DNA of 64,000 nt, taken from positions 1 to 64,000 of the forward strand of contig JAJDUQ010000231.1 in NCBI GenBank assembly GCA_022826505.1, written 5' to 3'. Positions within the stretch are counted from its first letter, which is position 1; every line of letters starts with the position of its first letter. The notes beneath the pieces were generated by a model. It was not told where the DNA came from and ran no database searches. It worked only from the letters and a program-made list of their open reading frames with translations. Shown here piece after piece: positions 37,074 through 45,366 of this stretch. Source of the stretch: Gammaproteobacteria bacterium (GTDB lineage: Bacteria > Pseudomonadota > Gammaproteobacteria > HK1). Both the position numbers and the translations under genes were made by a program.

Positions 37074-38576
37074 TCACGACGGCAGCGGCGTGAAGTTGAA
37101 GTCGGGACGCGACAGGATGGCGTCGACGCCACCCAGGCGTTCGATTCGGGCCTGCTGATCGGCGAACGCGATCCGGTCGACGGCTTCCGGGTCGACGATT
37201 CGGTACAGCGCGTCGTAGAGGCGGTTCTGGACGTCGGCGGTCTCCGGCCGCCCGGCCAAGTCGTGCTCCTCGAACGGATCGGCGCCCAGATCGAATAGCT
37301 GCGGCGGATAGCCGACGTAGTGCACCAGCTTCCAGTTGCCCTGGCGCACCATGAACTCGCCGGTCATCGATCCGTCGTCGTGAAGCTCGCTGAAGACCAC
37401 GCGGTCCGCCGGCTGCTCGCGTGCCAGCGTGATCAGGTTGTCGCCGGGCAGGGCCCGCTCGCGCGCGTCCAACGCCCTGCACGTGCTTTCGACCACCGTG
37501 GGGTAGACGTCGACCAGAGAGACCGGGGTGGTGCACCGCCGGCCGGCTGCGACGCCCGGCCCCGCCATCACCAGCGGCACACCGCACGACTCCTCGTACA
37601 TCACCGACTTCCCCCACAGGCCGCGATTACCGAGACTCTCGCCGTGGTCGGAGGTGTAGATGACCAGCGTATCGTCGGCGAAGCCGCTCTCCTCGAGCCC
37701 GGCGAGTATTCGGCCGATCTGGAAGTCGAGGAACGAACACAGCCCGTAGTAGGCGGTCAGACCGGCCCGCAGCCGCTCCGTGTCGAAGTGGTCGTCGTAA
37801 TTCCACCTCTCCCGATAGTGAGCGATGACGGGATGGTCGGGACGGTCGGCTCCCGCGTAGAGCCGCGGCCGCGGCAGGTCCGTGTCGGCGTACAGGTCGT
37901 AGAACTCGTCCGGCGCGATTAGCGGGTAGTGGGGAGACACCATCGAGGAGAACAGCACCCATCGCTTGCCGGCCGCCCGTTCCCTGCGTTCACGCAGCCA
38001 GCGCACCGTGGCATCGGCCACCTGCACGTCGAAGCGAGTGTAGGGCGACCATCCGCGCCCCGCCTCGGTAGCCAGCTCGCGCGCGACCTCGCGCACCCGC
38101 TTGTCCCGGCGCAGCAGACCGTGGGTATCTCCGATGCCATCGACGATCCAGATGGGATGATGCACTTCGCTCATCCCGTTGTCGTCGTCGGCTCCGCGGT
38201 AGTGCAGCTTGCCGATCGACACCATGTCGTGCCCGGCATCCCGCACCCGGTGGTGCCAGGACGGGATGCGGCCGTCGTAGGCGGCGGCGCTGTCCCAGTA
38301 GCCGATTCGGTGGACGTAGTCGCCGGTCGCCAGACTCGCGCGCGAGGGCACGCAGATCGGTGAGTTGCAGTAGGCGTTCTCGAACACGACGCCGCGTGCG
38401 GCCAATGCGTCGATGTTCGGCGTCCGCACCACTGAATTGCCGTAACAGCCGGCGATCTCCCGGCTGTGCTCGTCGGACATCATGAACAGGACGTTCGTGA
38501 TTGACTCGTTCAGACGTCCGACCTCCGACCTGCGACGATCGAACTCGGCGTCCTCGAAAGCCTTGACGTAGGCCAT
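37074..38576 (-). CDS. Sulfatase (choline-sulfatase-like)
   Basis: A 500-residue formylglycine-dependent sulfatase. The sulfatase signature is CVPSRASLATG, where the Cys is converted to formylglycine by FGE. The metal-binding start (NVLFMMSDEHS), IGKLHYRG and the YTSDHGESLGNRGLWGKS segment with the Asp-His pair are all present. There is no signal peptide, so it is cytoplasmic like choline sulfatase (BetC). It is the second gene of a leftward pair, 9 bp downstream of a 2-hydroxyacid dehydrogenase gene. Substrate unknown: small sulfate esters are plausible. No FGE gene is in the window. Confidence 0.92.
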   Translation of the reverse strand: MAYVKAFEDAEFDRRRSEVGRLNESITNVLFMMSDEHSREIAGCYGNSVVRTPNIDALAARGVVFENAYCNSPICVPSRASLATGDYVHRIGYWDSAAAYDGRIPSWHHRVRDAGHDMVSIGKLHYRGADDDNGMSEVHHPIWIVDGIGDTHGLLRRDKRVREVARELATEAGRGWSPYTRFDVQVADATVRWLRERRERAAGKRWVLFSSMVSPHYPLIAPDEFYDLYADTDLPRPRLYAGADRPDHPVIAHYRERWNYDDHFDTERLRAGLTAYYGLCSFLDFQIGRILAGLEESGFADDTLVIYTSDHGESLGNRGLWGKSVMYEESCGVPLVMAGPGVAAGRRCTTPVSLVDVYPTVVESTCRALDARERALPGDNLITLAREQPADRVVFSELHDDGSMTGEFMVRQGNWKLVHYVGYPPQLFDLGADPFEEHDLAGRPETADVQNRLYDALYRIVDPEAVDRIAFADQQARIERLGGVDAILSRPDFNFTPLPS

Positions 38577-38585
38577 GTCGAATGC

Positions 38586-39533
38586 TCACGGCGTGACGCG
38601 ATTGCGCAGCGGCTTACCCGAGCGCCAGCGCTCGAGGTTGTCCGTGAACAGCTCCGCGAACCGGCGGGGCCAGCCATGGATGTTGTCCGACGAGTGCGGG
38701 GTGATCAGCACGTTCGGCATGCTCCACAGCGGGCTCTCGGCGGGCAACGGCTCGGTCTCGAAGACGTCGAGGTATGCCCCCGCGAGGTGACCGGAGTTCA
38801 GTGCGTCGATCAACGCCGTCTCGTCGACCACCGGCCCGCGCGAGGTGTTGACGAGGTACGCGCCGGGCTTCATCGCCGCGAGCGCGGCCCGTGACAGCAT
38901 CCCGCGGGTGGCGGGGTTCAGCCGCACGTGCAGCGACACGAAGTCCGCTCGCGGAAGCAGCGTGCACAGCGCGTCCGGACCGTGCATTTCGTCGGCCGCG
39001 GGATGCGGCTCGGGCGTCCCTCGGATGGCCAGCACCCGCATGCCGAGCGTCCTGGCGTTGCGCGCCACGCACTCCCCGATCTTTCCGAATCCGACCACCA
39101 GGAGCGTGCGGTCACGAAGCGGCGTGAACGCCGCCGGCTTCCACCGGCGCGCTCGTTGCTGCTCGATGTAGTTCAGGAATCCGCAAGAGAGCGCGAGCAT
39201 CCCCCCGGTGACGCTCTCGGCCAGATACGGGGCGAGCACGCCGGCGCCGTTGGTCACGGTGATTCGCTCGGTGTCCCATGGCAGCAGGTGGTCGAAGCCC
39301 GAGCCGCCGACTTGAATCCATCGCACCGACGGGTGCGCGGGGATCGGCGCGTGCGCGGGACCCGGAAATCCGGGGTGCTTGATGGAAAAGGCGACCTCCG
39401 GGTCGTGGCGCGTGAGCGCATCGATGACACCTTGCGGGGTCGTCGCATACAGGAATTCGACATCGGAAAACCGGGCCGCGAGCAGGTCCCGGAAGTGATC
39501 CGGTTCGTTGTGGGCGATCAGCACCGGTGGCAT
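38586..39533 (-). CDS. D-2-hydroxyacid dehydrogenase (GhrA-like)
   Basis: A 315-residue dehydrogenase of the D-isomer-specific 2-hydroxyacid family. The NAD(P) motif is VVGFGKIGECVARNA. Catalytic Arg is in VNTSRGPVVDETAL, Glu in FETEPLPAESPLW and His in ITPHSSDNIHGW. It resembles glyoxylate/hydroxypyruvate reductases. The ATG at 39533 (MPPVLIAHNEPDHF) begins the catalytic domain. Upstream in-frame sequence lacks similarity. It is in an operon with the sulfatase; desulfation followed by oxidation or reduction of the hydroxy acid is a reasonable joint role. It is one of three such dehydrogenases in this window. Confidence 0.92.
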   Translation of the reverse strand: MPPVLIAHNEPDHFRDLLAARFSDVEFLYATTPQGVIDALTRHDPEVAFSIKHPGFPGPAHAPIPAHPSVRWIQVGGSGFDHLLPWDTERITVTNGAGVLAPYLAESVTGGMLALSCGFLNYIEQQRARRWKPAAFTPLRDRTLLVVGFGKIGECVARNARTLGMRVLAIRGTPEPHPAADEMHGPDALCTLLPRADFVSLHVRLNPATRGMLSRAALAAMKPGAYLVNTSRGPVVDETALIDALNSGHLAGAYLDVFETEPLPAESPLWSMPNVLITPHSSDNIHGWPRRFAELFTDNLERWRSGKPLRNRVTP

Positions 39534-40013
39534 GGGCTTGCTCACAAGGTTCGGGGTGGCGCACTCATGCCACATCGAAGGAAGTCTCGCAACGCACGGC
39601 GGGATCCTCCGGCATCGCAGGTTCGCCACGACGCGGCGAATCCGGTCGGACCCGCATCCGCGGCCATGAATCGGAGAGCTTCTTGCGTCAGCCCGCATTT
39701 GTCACCGATTCGCGGCGGCGGACACGGACCCGACAACATCTGCCGCGCTGAACGCGGCCCGGGTGCTCGACCTGGAGCGTCGCGTTCGACCGGTATGGTA
39801 TCGGGAGACTTCCGAATCGCTCAGCATCGGCCGATGGCAACACGTTCGGGCGTTCCGCCAGAATGGAGCGCGATGGTGCGGCTCGCCGCGGAAGCATTCG
39901 ATAAGCTACGCATGCCCCCTTCGGTCCGCGATGGGAACTGGCGCGAATCGGCATCGCAACGCGGCTGGGAGCGCTGTCCGCCGGGGAGACCGTGGCAGGA
40001 GAAGAGAGAACAC
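39534..40013. other. Divergent intergenic region
   Basis: 480 bp between the 2-hydroxyacid dehydrogenase and DoeB-like genes. It should hold promoters for both operons, but I cannot single out convincing -35/-10 pairs. No RNA gene recognised. Confidence 0.4.
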
Positions 40014-41027
40014 ATGACCAATAGCGAGCCGAAGGTCGGCATTTCCATCGACATCGAAGCCGACGGAAAGCAGTTCGGTCATCTGAGCGTGCCTCATTCG
40101 CGCAACGAGTCGGGCTGGGGCGCACTTCACCTGCCCATCGTCTGCATTCGAAACGGCGACGGTCCGACCGTCGTCTTCACCGGCGGCAACCATGGCGACG
40201 AGTACGAGGGGCCGATTGCGCTGCTCAAGCTGGTGCGCACCCTGGAGGCCCGGCAGATTTCGGGTCGGGTGATCACGATACCGGCCCTCAACTTTCCGGC
40301 CGTCATGGACGGGACGCGGGTCTCGCCCATCGACGGCGTCAACATGAACCGCGCGTTTCCAGGCCGACGCGACGGCTCGGTGAGCCAGATGATTGCGCAT
40401 TTCGTCCAGCACCGGCTCCTCCCCGCCTGCGACGCCCTGTTCGACATCCACTCCGGCGGCAAGACCATGATGTTCTCGCCCTTTGCCTGCTACCACCGGC
40501 TCCCGGACGAGGCACTGACCCGACGCGCGAGGGACGCGGTCGCGGCGATGGCCGCACCGATCAGCCTGGAGCTGGTCGAGCTCGATGCCGACGGCATGCT
40601 CGATACCGCGGTCGAGAACATGGGCAAGCTCTTCGTCGGCACGGAGCTGGGCGGAGGAGGCACGACCACCCCCGCGACGATCGCCATCGCCGAGACCGCG
40701 ATCCGCAACCTCCTGGCCCACCTGGGCGTCATCGACGAGAAGCCGCTGAGCCGCGAGGCACGCGGCCTGTCGCCCGGCCGCGAGATGCACATGCCCGAGC
40801 CGGGCTGCTTCCTGATCGCCGACGATGCCGGACTCTACGAGGCGCTGGTCGATCTCGACACCGATGTCCGAGAAGGCGATCCAGTGGGACAGATTCACTT
40901 CCCCGAACGCCCCGGGCGTGAGCCGGCCGTGTATCGGGCCGGGACCTCCGGCACGACGATCGGCCGCACCCACAAGGTGCTGGTCGGCCCCGGCGACTTC
41001 CTGGCCCTCATCGCTCACGACCGATAG
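40014..41027 (+). CDS. Succinylglutamate desuccinylase/aspartoacylase-family deacylase (DoeB-like)
   Basis: A 337-residue zinc deacylase of the M14-related AstE/AspA family. The zinc motif is GGNHGDEYEG (His-x-x-Glu) and the third ligand is His in DIHSGG. The catalytic Glu is probably in GTELGGGG. The layout (ISIDIEADGKQFGHLSVPHS at the start, GVNMNRAFPG) resembles DoeB, which deacetylates N-acetyl-2,4-diaminobutyrate in ectoine catabolism. Other acylated amino acids are possible. GGAGAAGAGAGAACAC precedes the ATG at 40014. It is followed 39 bp later by a homocysteine S-methyltransferase gene. Confidence 0.85.
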   Translation: MTNSEPKVGISIDIEADGKQFGHLSVPHSRNESGWGALHLPIVCIRNGDGPTVVFTGGNHGDEYEGPIALLKLVRTLEARQISGRVITIPALNFPAVMDGTRVSPIDGVNMNRAFPGRRDGSVSQMIAHFVQHRLLPACDALFDIHSGGKTMMFSPFACYHRLPDEALTRRARDAVAAMAAPISLELVELDADGMLDTAVENMGKLFVGTELGGGGTTTPATIAIAETAIRNLLAHLGVIDEKPLSREARGLSPGREMHMPEPGCFLIADDAGLYEALVDLDTDVREGDPVGQIHFPERPGREPAVYRAGTSGTTIGRTHKVLVGPGDFLALIAHDR

Positions 41028-41066
41028 AGGACATTCCCGAATCGCCGTCTGCCGAGGGACAGCCAC

Positions 41067-41969
41067 ATGCAGGACATCGCCGAACGATTCTCCGATCCCC
41101 GCCCCGTCATCCTGGACGGAGCGGTCAGCACCGAGCTCCAGCGCATGGGCGTGCCCATGAGCGCCGACACCTGGAGCGGCCTCGCCGCCCTCACCCACCC
41201 CGAAATTCTGCGCGAGCTGCACACCAGGTACCTGCAGGCCGGAGCCGAGGTGGTCACCGCCAACACCTACGCCGCCGCGCCCCAGCACGTCGCCGCGGCG
41301 GGTTTCGGCGACCGCGCCCGCGAGATCAACCTGCGCTCGGCGGAGCTCGCGCTCGAAGCGCGCGAGGCGGCGGACGCACCGGCCTGGGTCGCCGGTTCGT
41401 TGTCGCTGATGGCACCCGGATTCCGCTCGGCAAACCGGCAGGCACCGCTCGAGCACGCCGAGGGACTCCGCAAGCAGGCGGAGTGGCTGGCCGAAGCGGG
41501 CGTCGATCTCCTGGTGCTGGAAATGCTGCGCGATATCGAATGGAGCGCCGCGGCGGTGGACGCGGCCCTGTCGGCCGGGCTGCCGGTCTGGTCCGGATGG
41601 AGCTGTGTGGTGGACGACCGCGGCACGGTGATGACTCAGGGCACGGTCGGAGAACCGGTATCGCTCGAAGACGCCTTGCGCGAGGTCGCCGGCCGCGGGG
41701 AATGCCTCGTCGCCATCATGCATTCGGAGATCGACGACACCGGGCCCGGGCTGGAATGCGCCCGCCGGGTTTGCGACGCACCGCTCGGTGCATGGCCCAA
41801 CTGCGGGACCATCGAGCCGCCCGACTGGCAGTTCACCGGGGTGGCGACCCCCGAGGCTTTCGCCGATACGGCGCTGCGGTGGGTGGACGACGGCGTGAGG
41901 GTGATTGGCGGGTGCTGCGGCCTCGGACCGGAACACATCCGGGCGATGGTCGATCGACTGAATTCCTGA
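41067..41969 (+). CDS. Homocysteine S-methyltransferase family protein
   Basis: A 300-residue TIM-barrel methyltransferase of the MmuM/BHMT type. It has the start ILDGAVSTELQRMG, the substrate region NTYAAAP and the zinc cysteine pair in VIGGCCGLGPEHIRAM. The first zinc cysteine, usually in GVNC, seems to be in PNCG here. These proteins move a methyl group from S-methylmethionine or a betaine-type donor to homocysteine. With the DoeB-like deacylase upstream and Dpp transport downstream, a role in using methylated amino-acid osmolytes is plausible (inference). GAGGGA precedes the ATG. Confidence 0.88.
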   Translation: MQDIAERFSDPRPVILDGAVSTELQRMGVPMSADTWSGLAALTHPEILRELHTRYLQAGAEVVTANTYAAAPQHVAAAGFGDRAREINLRSAELALEAREAADAPAWVAGSLSLMAPGFRSANRQAPLEHAEGLRKQAEWLAEAGVDLLVLEMLRDIEWSAAAVDAALSAGLPVWSGWSCVVDDRGTVMTQGTVGEPVSLEDALREVAGRGECLVAIMHSEIDDTGPGLECARRVCDAPLGAWPNCGTIEPPDWQFTGVATPEAFADTALRWVDDGVRVIGGCCGLGPEHIRAMVDRLNS

Positions 41970-41988
41970 CCTGCTCTGCGCGGCAACG

Positions 41989-42016
41989 GGCCGCGGGCTG
42001 GGGGAGACCCGCGGCC
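41989..42016. terminator. GC-rich hairpin between convergent genes
   Basis: ggccgcggg and cccgcggcc form a perfect 9-bp stem with a 10-base loop. It lies between the end of the methyltransferase gene and the end of the small membrane protein gene, so it could terminate both. It lacks a T tract. Confidence 0.5.
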
Positions 42017-42033
42017 GTCGCGGATTGCCAGCG

Positions 42034-42120
42034 TCAGGCCGCGACGTGCATCAGCACGGCGAAGATGGCCAGCGACGCGGCGTAGGCGAATCCGACTCGG
42101 GTGGCTGCTTCTACGAACAT
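42034..42120 (-). CDS. 28-residue single-span membrane peptide
   Basis: A very short gene (MFVEAATRVGFAYAASLAIF... ending HVAA) with one hydrophobic helix of about 16 residues. It is backed by three independent signs. First, GAGGAG lies 8 bases before the ATG. Second, a good promoter (TTGAAT, 16 bases, GATAAT) sits at 42177-42204 on the same strand. Third, the stop is followed by a GC hairpin. It is divergent from the LysR gene. No family is recognised; small membrane peptides of this size often regulate a transporter or are subunits of membrane complexes. Confidence 0.6.
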   Translation of the reverse strand: MFVEAATRVGFAYAASLAIFAVLMHVAA

Positions 42121-42176
42121 GGCTCCAATCTCCTCGTTCAGGGCCGCCGGTACATCCGTGGCCTTCCTGGAGCGCA

Positions 42177-42204
42177 ATTATCGGGCCTCTCAAATATAAT
42201 TCAA
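42177..42204 (-). promoter_or_regulatory. Sigma-70-type promoter for the small membrane peptide
   Basis: On the minus strand: -35 TTGAAT (42204-42199), a 16-base spacer and -10 GATAAT (42182-42177), about 57 bases before the start codon. It lies in the sharp AT-rich divergent region next to the LysR promoter. Confidence 0.55.
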
Positions 42205-42231
42205 TTGACTATTTTATATCCTTCATATAAA
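42205..42231 (+). promoter_or_regulatory. Promoter candidate for the LysR gene
   Basis: TTGACT at 42205-42210 and TATAAA at 42226-42231 (15-base spacer; ATAAAT gives 16). It is back to back with the promoter on the other strand, so LysR binding here could control both genes, the standard LysR arrangement. Confidence 0.5.
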
Positions 42232-42263
42232 TTTTATTTAATTGTTTTCCACGACGAAACACC

Positions 42264-43157
42264 ATGAATCTCGTGCAGCTTCGCGCCTTCGACGCCGTCG
42301 CCCGCACCGGCAGCATCACCAGGGCGGCTCGTTACCTCCACGTCACCCAGCCCGCGGTGACGAGCCACATCAAGACCCTCGAGCACACCTATGATGTCGC
42401 CCTTCTGCGCCGTCAGGGTCGTGGGGTCGAACCCACCGAGCTGGGCCACTCGCTGTCCGCCATCTCCCGGGACCTGTTCGCGGCGGAAGACCGCGCAGTG
42501 GAGCTGCTCCGCGCCCACGAGCGTCTCACCCGGGGCACTCTGCGCATCGCGGCCGACGGTCCCTACATCGCGGTGCCCCTGGTGGCGGCGTTCCGGGACC
42601 GATTCCCGGGTGTTCGGGTGTCGGTGGAAATCGCGAGCACCGCACGAGTGCAGGCGAAACTCGAGGCGGAGCAGTGCGACGTCTCGATCCAGGGAAGCCT
42701 TCTCGAGGACGACTCGCTGCACGTGGTCGAGCTGACCGACTTCGAGATCATCGCCTTCGTGAACCGCGCTCACCCCTGGGCCCTCGAAGGTCGCAGGACG
42801 GTCCCGTTCCGGGAGGTCGATCGGCATCCGGTCATCGCGCGGGAAGCGGGCTCGACGATGCGCCGGCGCTTCGACGCGGCCTGCGCCGAGGCCGGCATCG
42901 AGCCCGAGTACTTCCTCGAGACCACCAGCCGAGAGACGGTCAAGGAGGCGGTGGCGGCGGGGCTCGGAATAGGGCTCATCTCCGAGGCCGAGTTGCGGCC
43001 CGATCCGCGCCTGTGGCCGGTGCGACTCACCGGCACCGATCTGCACTATACCGAGCGCGTGGTCAGTCTCCAGCGGCGCCGCACCCTCGCCGTGATTCGG
43101 GAATTCCTGCGCATCGCCGAAGAAATCGGAGTCCGCGAACGCGCGGTGACCGCCTGA
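42264..43157 (+). CDS. LysR-family transcriptional regulator
   Basis: A 297-residue regulator. The N-terminal winged HTH is MNLVQLRAFDAVARTGSITRAARYLHVTQPAVTSHIKTLE. A periplasmic-binding-like effector domain follows (from about residue 93, GTLRIAADGPYIAVPLV). The start of the effector domain resembles CysB/PhnR-type regulators of phosphonate or 2-aminoethylphosphonate genes only loosely. It is divergent from the small membrane peptide gene and upstream of the Dpp-type operon, either of which it may control. Confidence 0.93.
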   Translation: MNLVQLRAFDAVARTGSITRAARYLHVTQPAVTSHIKTLEHTYDVALLRRQGRGVEPTELGHSLSAISRDLFAAEDRAVELLRAHERLTRGTLRIAADGPYIAVPLVAAFRDRFPGVRVSVEIASTARVQAKLEAEQCDVSIQGSLLEDDSLHVVELTDFEIIAFVNRAHPWALEGRRTVPFREVDRHPVIAREAGSTMRRRFDAACAEAGIEPEYFLETTSRETVKEAVAAGLGIGLISEAELRPDPRLWPVRLTGTDLHYTERVVSLQRRRTLAVIREFLRIAEEIGVRERAVTA

Positions 43158-43537
43158 CGCGCACGCCCGGTTCACGGCCGTGGACGCGGCTCGGTGGAAC
43201 TTGCGGGCGCTCGACCGCAACTCGATTCAACGCGCCGATACCGCGTGGGTTCACCAACGCCGCGTTTGCGCGCGAAAACGGCGATTCCTTGGCTCCGGCG
43301 ATTCCGCCGACCCACGAGTTGTCGCCATTTCGTACTCATCGTCGAACCGCCGGAAACGCTCTCGCAATGGTCGCGAAGACGCTTTCATCAGCCGAATGCA
43401 GGTCTCCGCACCGGTTGCCCCCAACCGGTGAAGTGCGGTACTAAGCGGGGGAACGAGAAAGGCCACGAGCGCCGGGGGCGCGGATCGCCCCGTCGAGCAG
43501 CTCACCGCCGCGCCATACGCAGCAGGGAAAAGGCCGC
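43158..43537. other. Intergenic region before the ABC transporter operon
   Basis: 380 bp with no recognised gene. It must contain the operon promoter; no convincing sigma-70 pair stands out. Confidence 0.4.
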
Positions 43538-44488
43538 ATGATCACGAACCTGATCGTCCGTCGAATTCTGCTTGGAATCGTCACCATCTGGGTGATGTCG
43601 GTCCTGGTGTTCTTCGGGATCGAGATCCTGCCCGGCGACGTGGCCGACGCGATTCTCGGGCAGGGCGCCACCCAGGAGACGCTCCACGCAATCCGCACCG
43701 AGCTGGGGCTGTATCGCCCCGCGTACGTGCGCTACTTCGACTGGCTCGGCGGCCTGCTGCGCGGTGATGTCGGCGAGGCGCTCGGCACCGGTCGCTCCAT
43801 CGTCGAGATGATGGCCATCCGGCTGCCGACCACCCTGACCCTCGGCGGCCTCACCGCGGCCATCGCGGTGCCTCTCGCGCTCAGCCTCGGGCTGCTGGCC
43901 GCCATGTACCCGGGATCGTTCTTCGACCGAACCATCACCTTCGGCACCCTCATCGTGATCTCCGGTCCCGAGTTCCTGATCGCAACCCTGCTCGTGATGC
44001 TCTTCGCAATCGAGTTGCGGTGGGTGCCGGCGGTGTCCTACCTCTCGCAGGATCCGACCTTCCAGCAGCTCGCGCGGGCCATGTTCCTGCCGGTGATGAC
44101 GCTGGTGTTCGCGGTGCTCGCGCCCATGACCCGCATGACCCGCAGCGCGGTGCTCAACGTGATGACCTCCCCGGCCATCGAGATGGCAATCCTGAAGGGA
44201 GTGCCGCGCATGAGGATCGTGCTCTGGCATGCGTTGCCGAACGCCTTCGCGCCAATCGTCAACGTCGTCGCCATCAACCTCGCCTACCTCATCACCGGAG
44301 TGGTGGTGGTGGAGGTGATCTTCTCGTTTCCGGGTGTCGCCAAGCTGATGGTCGACGGGGTGCAGAGCCGCGACATCCCGGTGGTGCAGGCGTGCGCGAT
44401 GCTGTTCTGCGCGATCTACGTCGGGTTCTACATCCTGGCCGACGTCATCTCCATCGTGAGCAACCCCCGACTGAGGCATCCCAAGTGA
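43538..44488 (+). CDS. ABC transporter permease, DppB/OppB type
   Basis: A 316-residue permease with six predicted helices. It starts MITNLIVRRILLGIVTIWVMSVLVF, has the OppB-type N-terminal domain, and the EAA loop contacting the ATPase is seen in AILKGVPRMRIVLWHALPNAFAPI. It is the first gene of an operon for uptake of peptides, opines or other modified amino acids. Its stop overlaps the next gene (GTGA). A good ribosome site (AGGGAAAAGG) precedes it. Confidence 0.93.
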   Translation: MITNLIVRRILLGIVTIWVMSVLVFFGIEILPGDVADAILGQGATQETLHAIRTELGLYRPAYVRYFDWLGGLLRGDVGEALGTGRSIVEMMAIRLPTTLTLGGLTAAIAVPLALSLGLLAAMYPGSFFDRTITFGTLIVISGPEFLIATLLVMLFAIELRWVPAVSYLSQDPTFQQLARAMFLPVMTLVFAVLAPMTRMTRSAVLNVMTSPAIEMAILKGVPRMRIVLWHALPNAFAPIVNVVAINLAYLITGVVVVEVIFSFPGVAKLMVDGVQSRDIPVVQACAMLFCAIYVGFYILADVISIVSNPRLRHPK

Positions 44489-45366
44489 ACCAGGTCGCCG
44501 ACACCACCGCGGCCACCCCCGTCCGGCGCGGATTCCAGTTCCCGCCCCTCGGGGTCTACGGATACATCTGCATCCTGATCCTGGTGTTCTGGATCGTGAT
44601 CGCGGTGTTCGCTTCGTACATCGCACCGTATACCGAGAGCGAAATCGTGACCGGGACGTCGTTCGCGCCGATCGGGGCGGAGGGGCTGCTGCTCGGCTCC
44701 GACTACCTGGGACGGGATCTCGCATCGCGGCTCATCCACGGTGCGCAGACCACGTTGACGCTCGCCCTGGTCGCCACCATCCTCGCCTTCGTCCTCGGCG
44801 TGATCACCGGATTCATCGCCGGCATCGCCGGGGGCTGGACCGATTCGGTGATCAGCCGGATCGTCGATGCGTTCATCTCGTTCCCGACCATCATGCTGGC
44901 GCTGCTCATCGTGTCGATCTTCGGCACCTCGCTTCCCGCGCTGGTCTGCGCCATCGGCTTCATCGAGGCGACGAGAGTGTTCCGAATCTCCCGTGCGCTC
45001 GCGGTGAACACCATGACGCAGGACTTCGTGGAAGTAGCCCGGGCGCGCGGCGAGAGCCTGTGGTGGATCCTCTGGAACGAGGTGCTGCCCAATTCGTTCG
45101 TGCCGCTCTCGACCGACTTCGGGCTGCGCTACACGTTCTCGATCCTGTTGCTGAGCGCGCTGTCGTTCCTCGGCCTCGGGGTGCAGCCGCCCGAGGCCGA
45201 CTGGGGTTCGATGGTGAAGGACAACATGACGGGCATCTTCGTCGGGGCGGCGGCGGTGCTGCTGCCGGCACTGTCGATCTTCTCGGTGACCCTGTCGATC
45301 AACTTCCTGGTCGACTGGAACCTCGCCCGCGCCCAGAAGGACATCTCGGACGAGCTGGTGAAATGA
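44485..45366 (+). CDS. ABC transporter permease, DppC/OppC type
   Basis: A 293-residue permease starting at a GTG that overlaps the stop of dppB-like (GTGA). It has the OppC N-terminal segment, a GSDYLGRDLASRLIHGAQTTL motif and the EAA loop VARARGESLWWILWNEVLPNSF, plus LLSALSFLGLGVQPPEADWG near the end. Its own stop overlaps the start of the ATPase gene (ATGA). It forms the channel together with the preceding gene. Confidence 0.93.
   Translation: MNQVADTTAATPVRRGFQFPPLGVYGYICILILVFWIVIAVFASYIAPYTESEIVTGTSFAPIGAEGLLLGSDYLGRDLASRLIHGAQTTLTLALVATILAFVLGVITGFIAGIAGGWTDSVISRIVDAFISFPTIMLALLIVSIFGTSLPALVCAIGFIEATRVFRISRALAVNTMTQDFVEVARARGESLWWILWNEVLPNSFVPLSTDFGLRYTFSILLLSALSFLGLGVQPPEADWGSMVKDNMTGIFVGAAAVLLPALSIFSVTLSINFLVDWNLARAQKDISDELVK

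Noticed and set aside
39906-41936. 676-residue minus-strand frame opposite the DoeB-like and methyltransferase genes
   Set aside because: Antisense shadow; plus-strand genes have ribosome sites and catalytic motifs.
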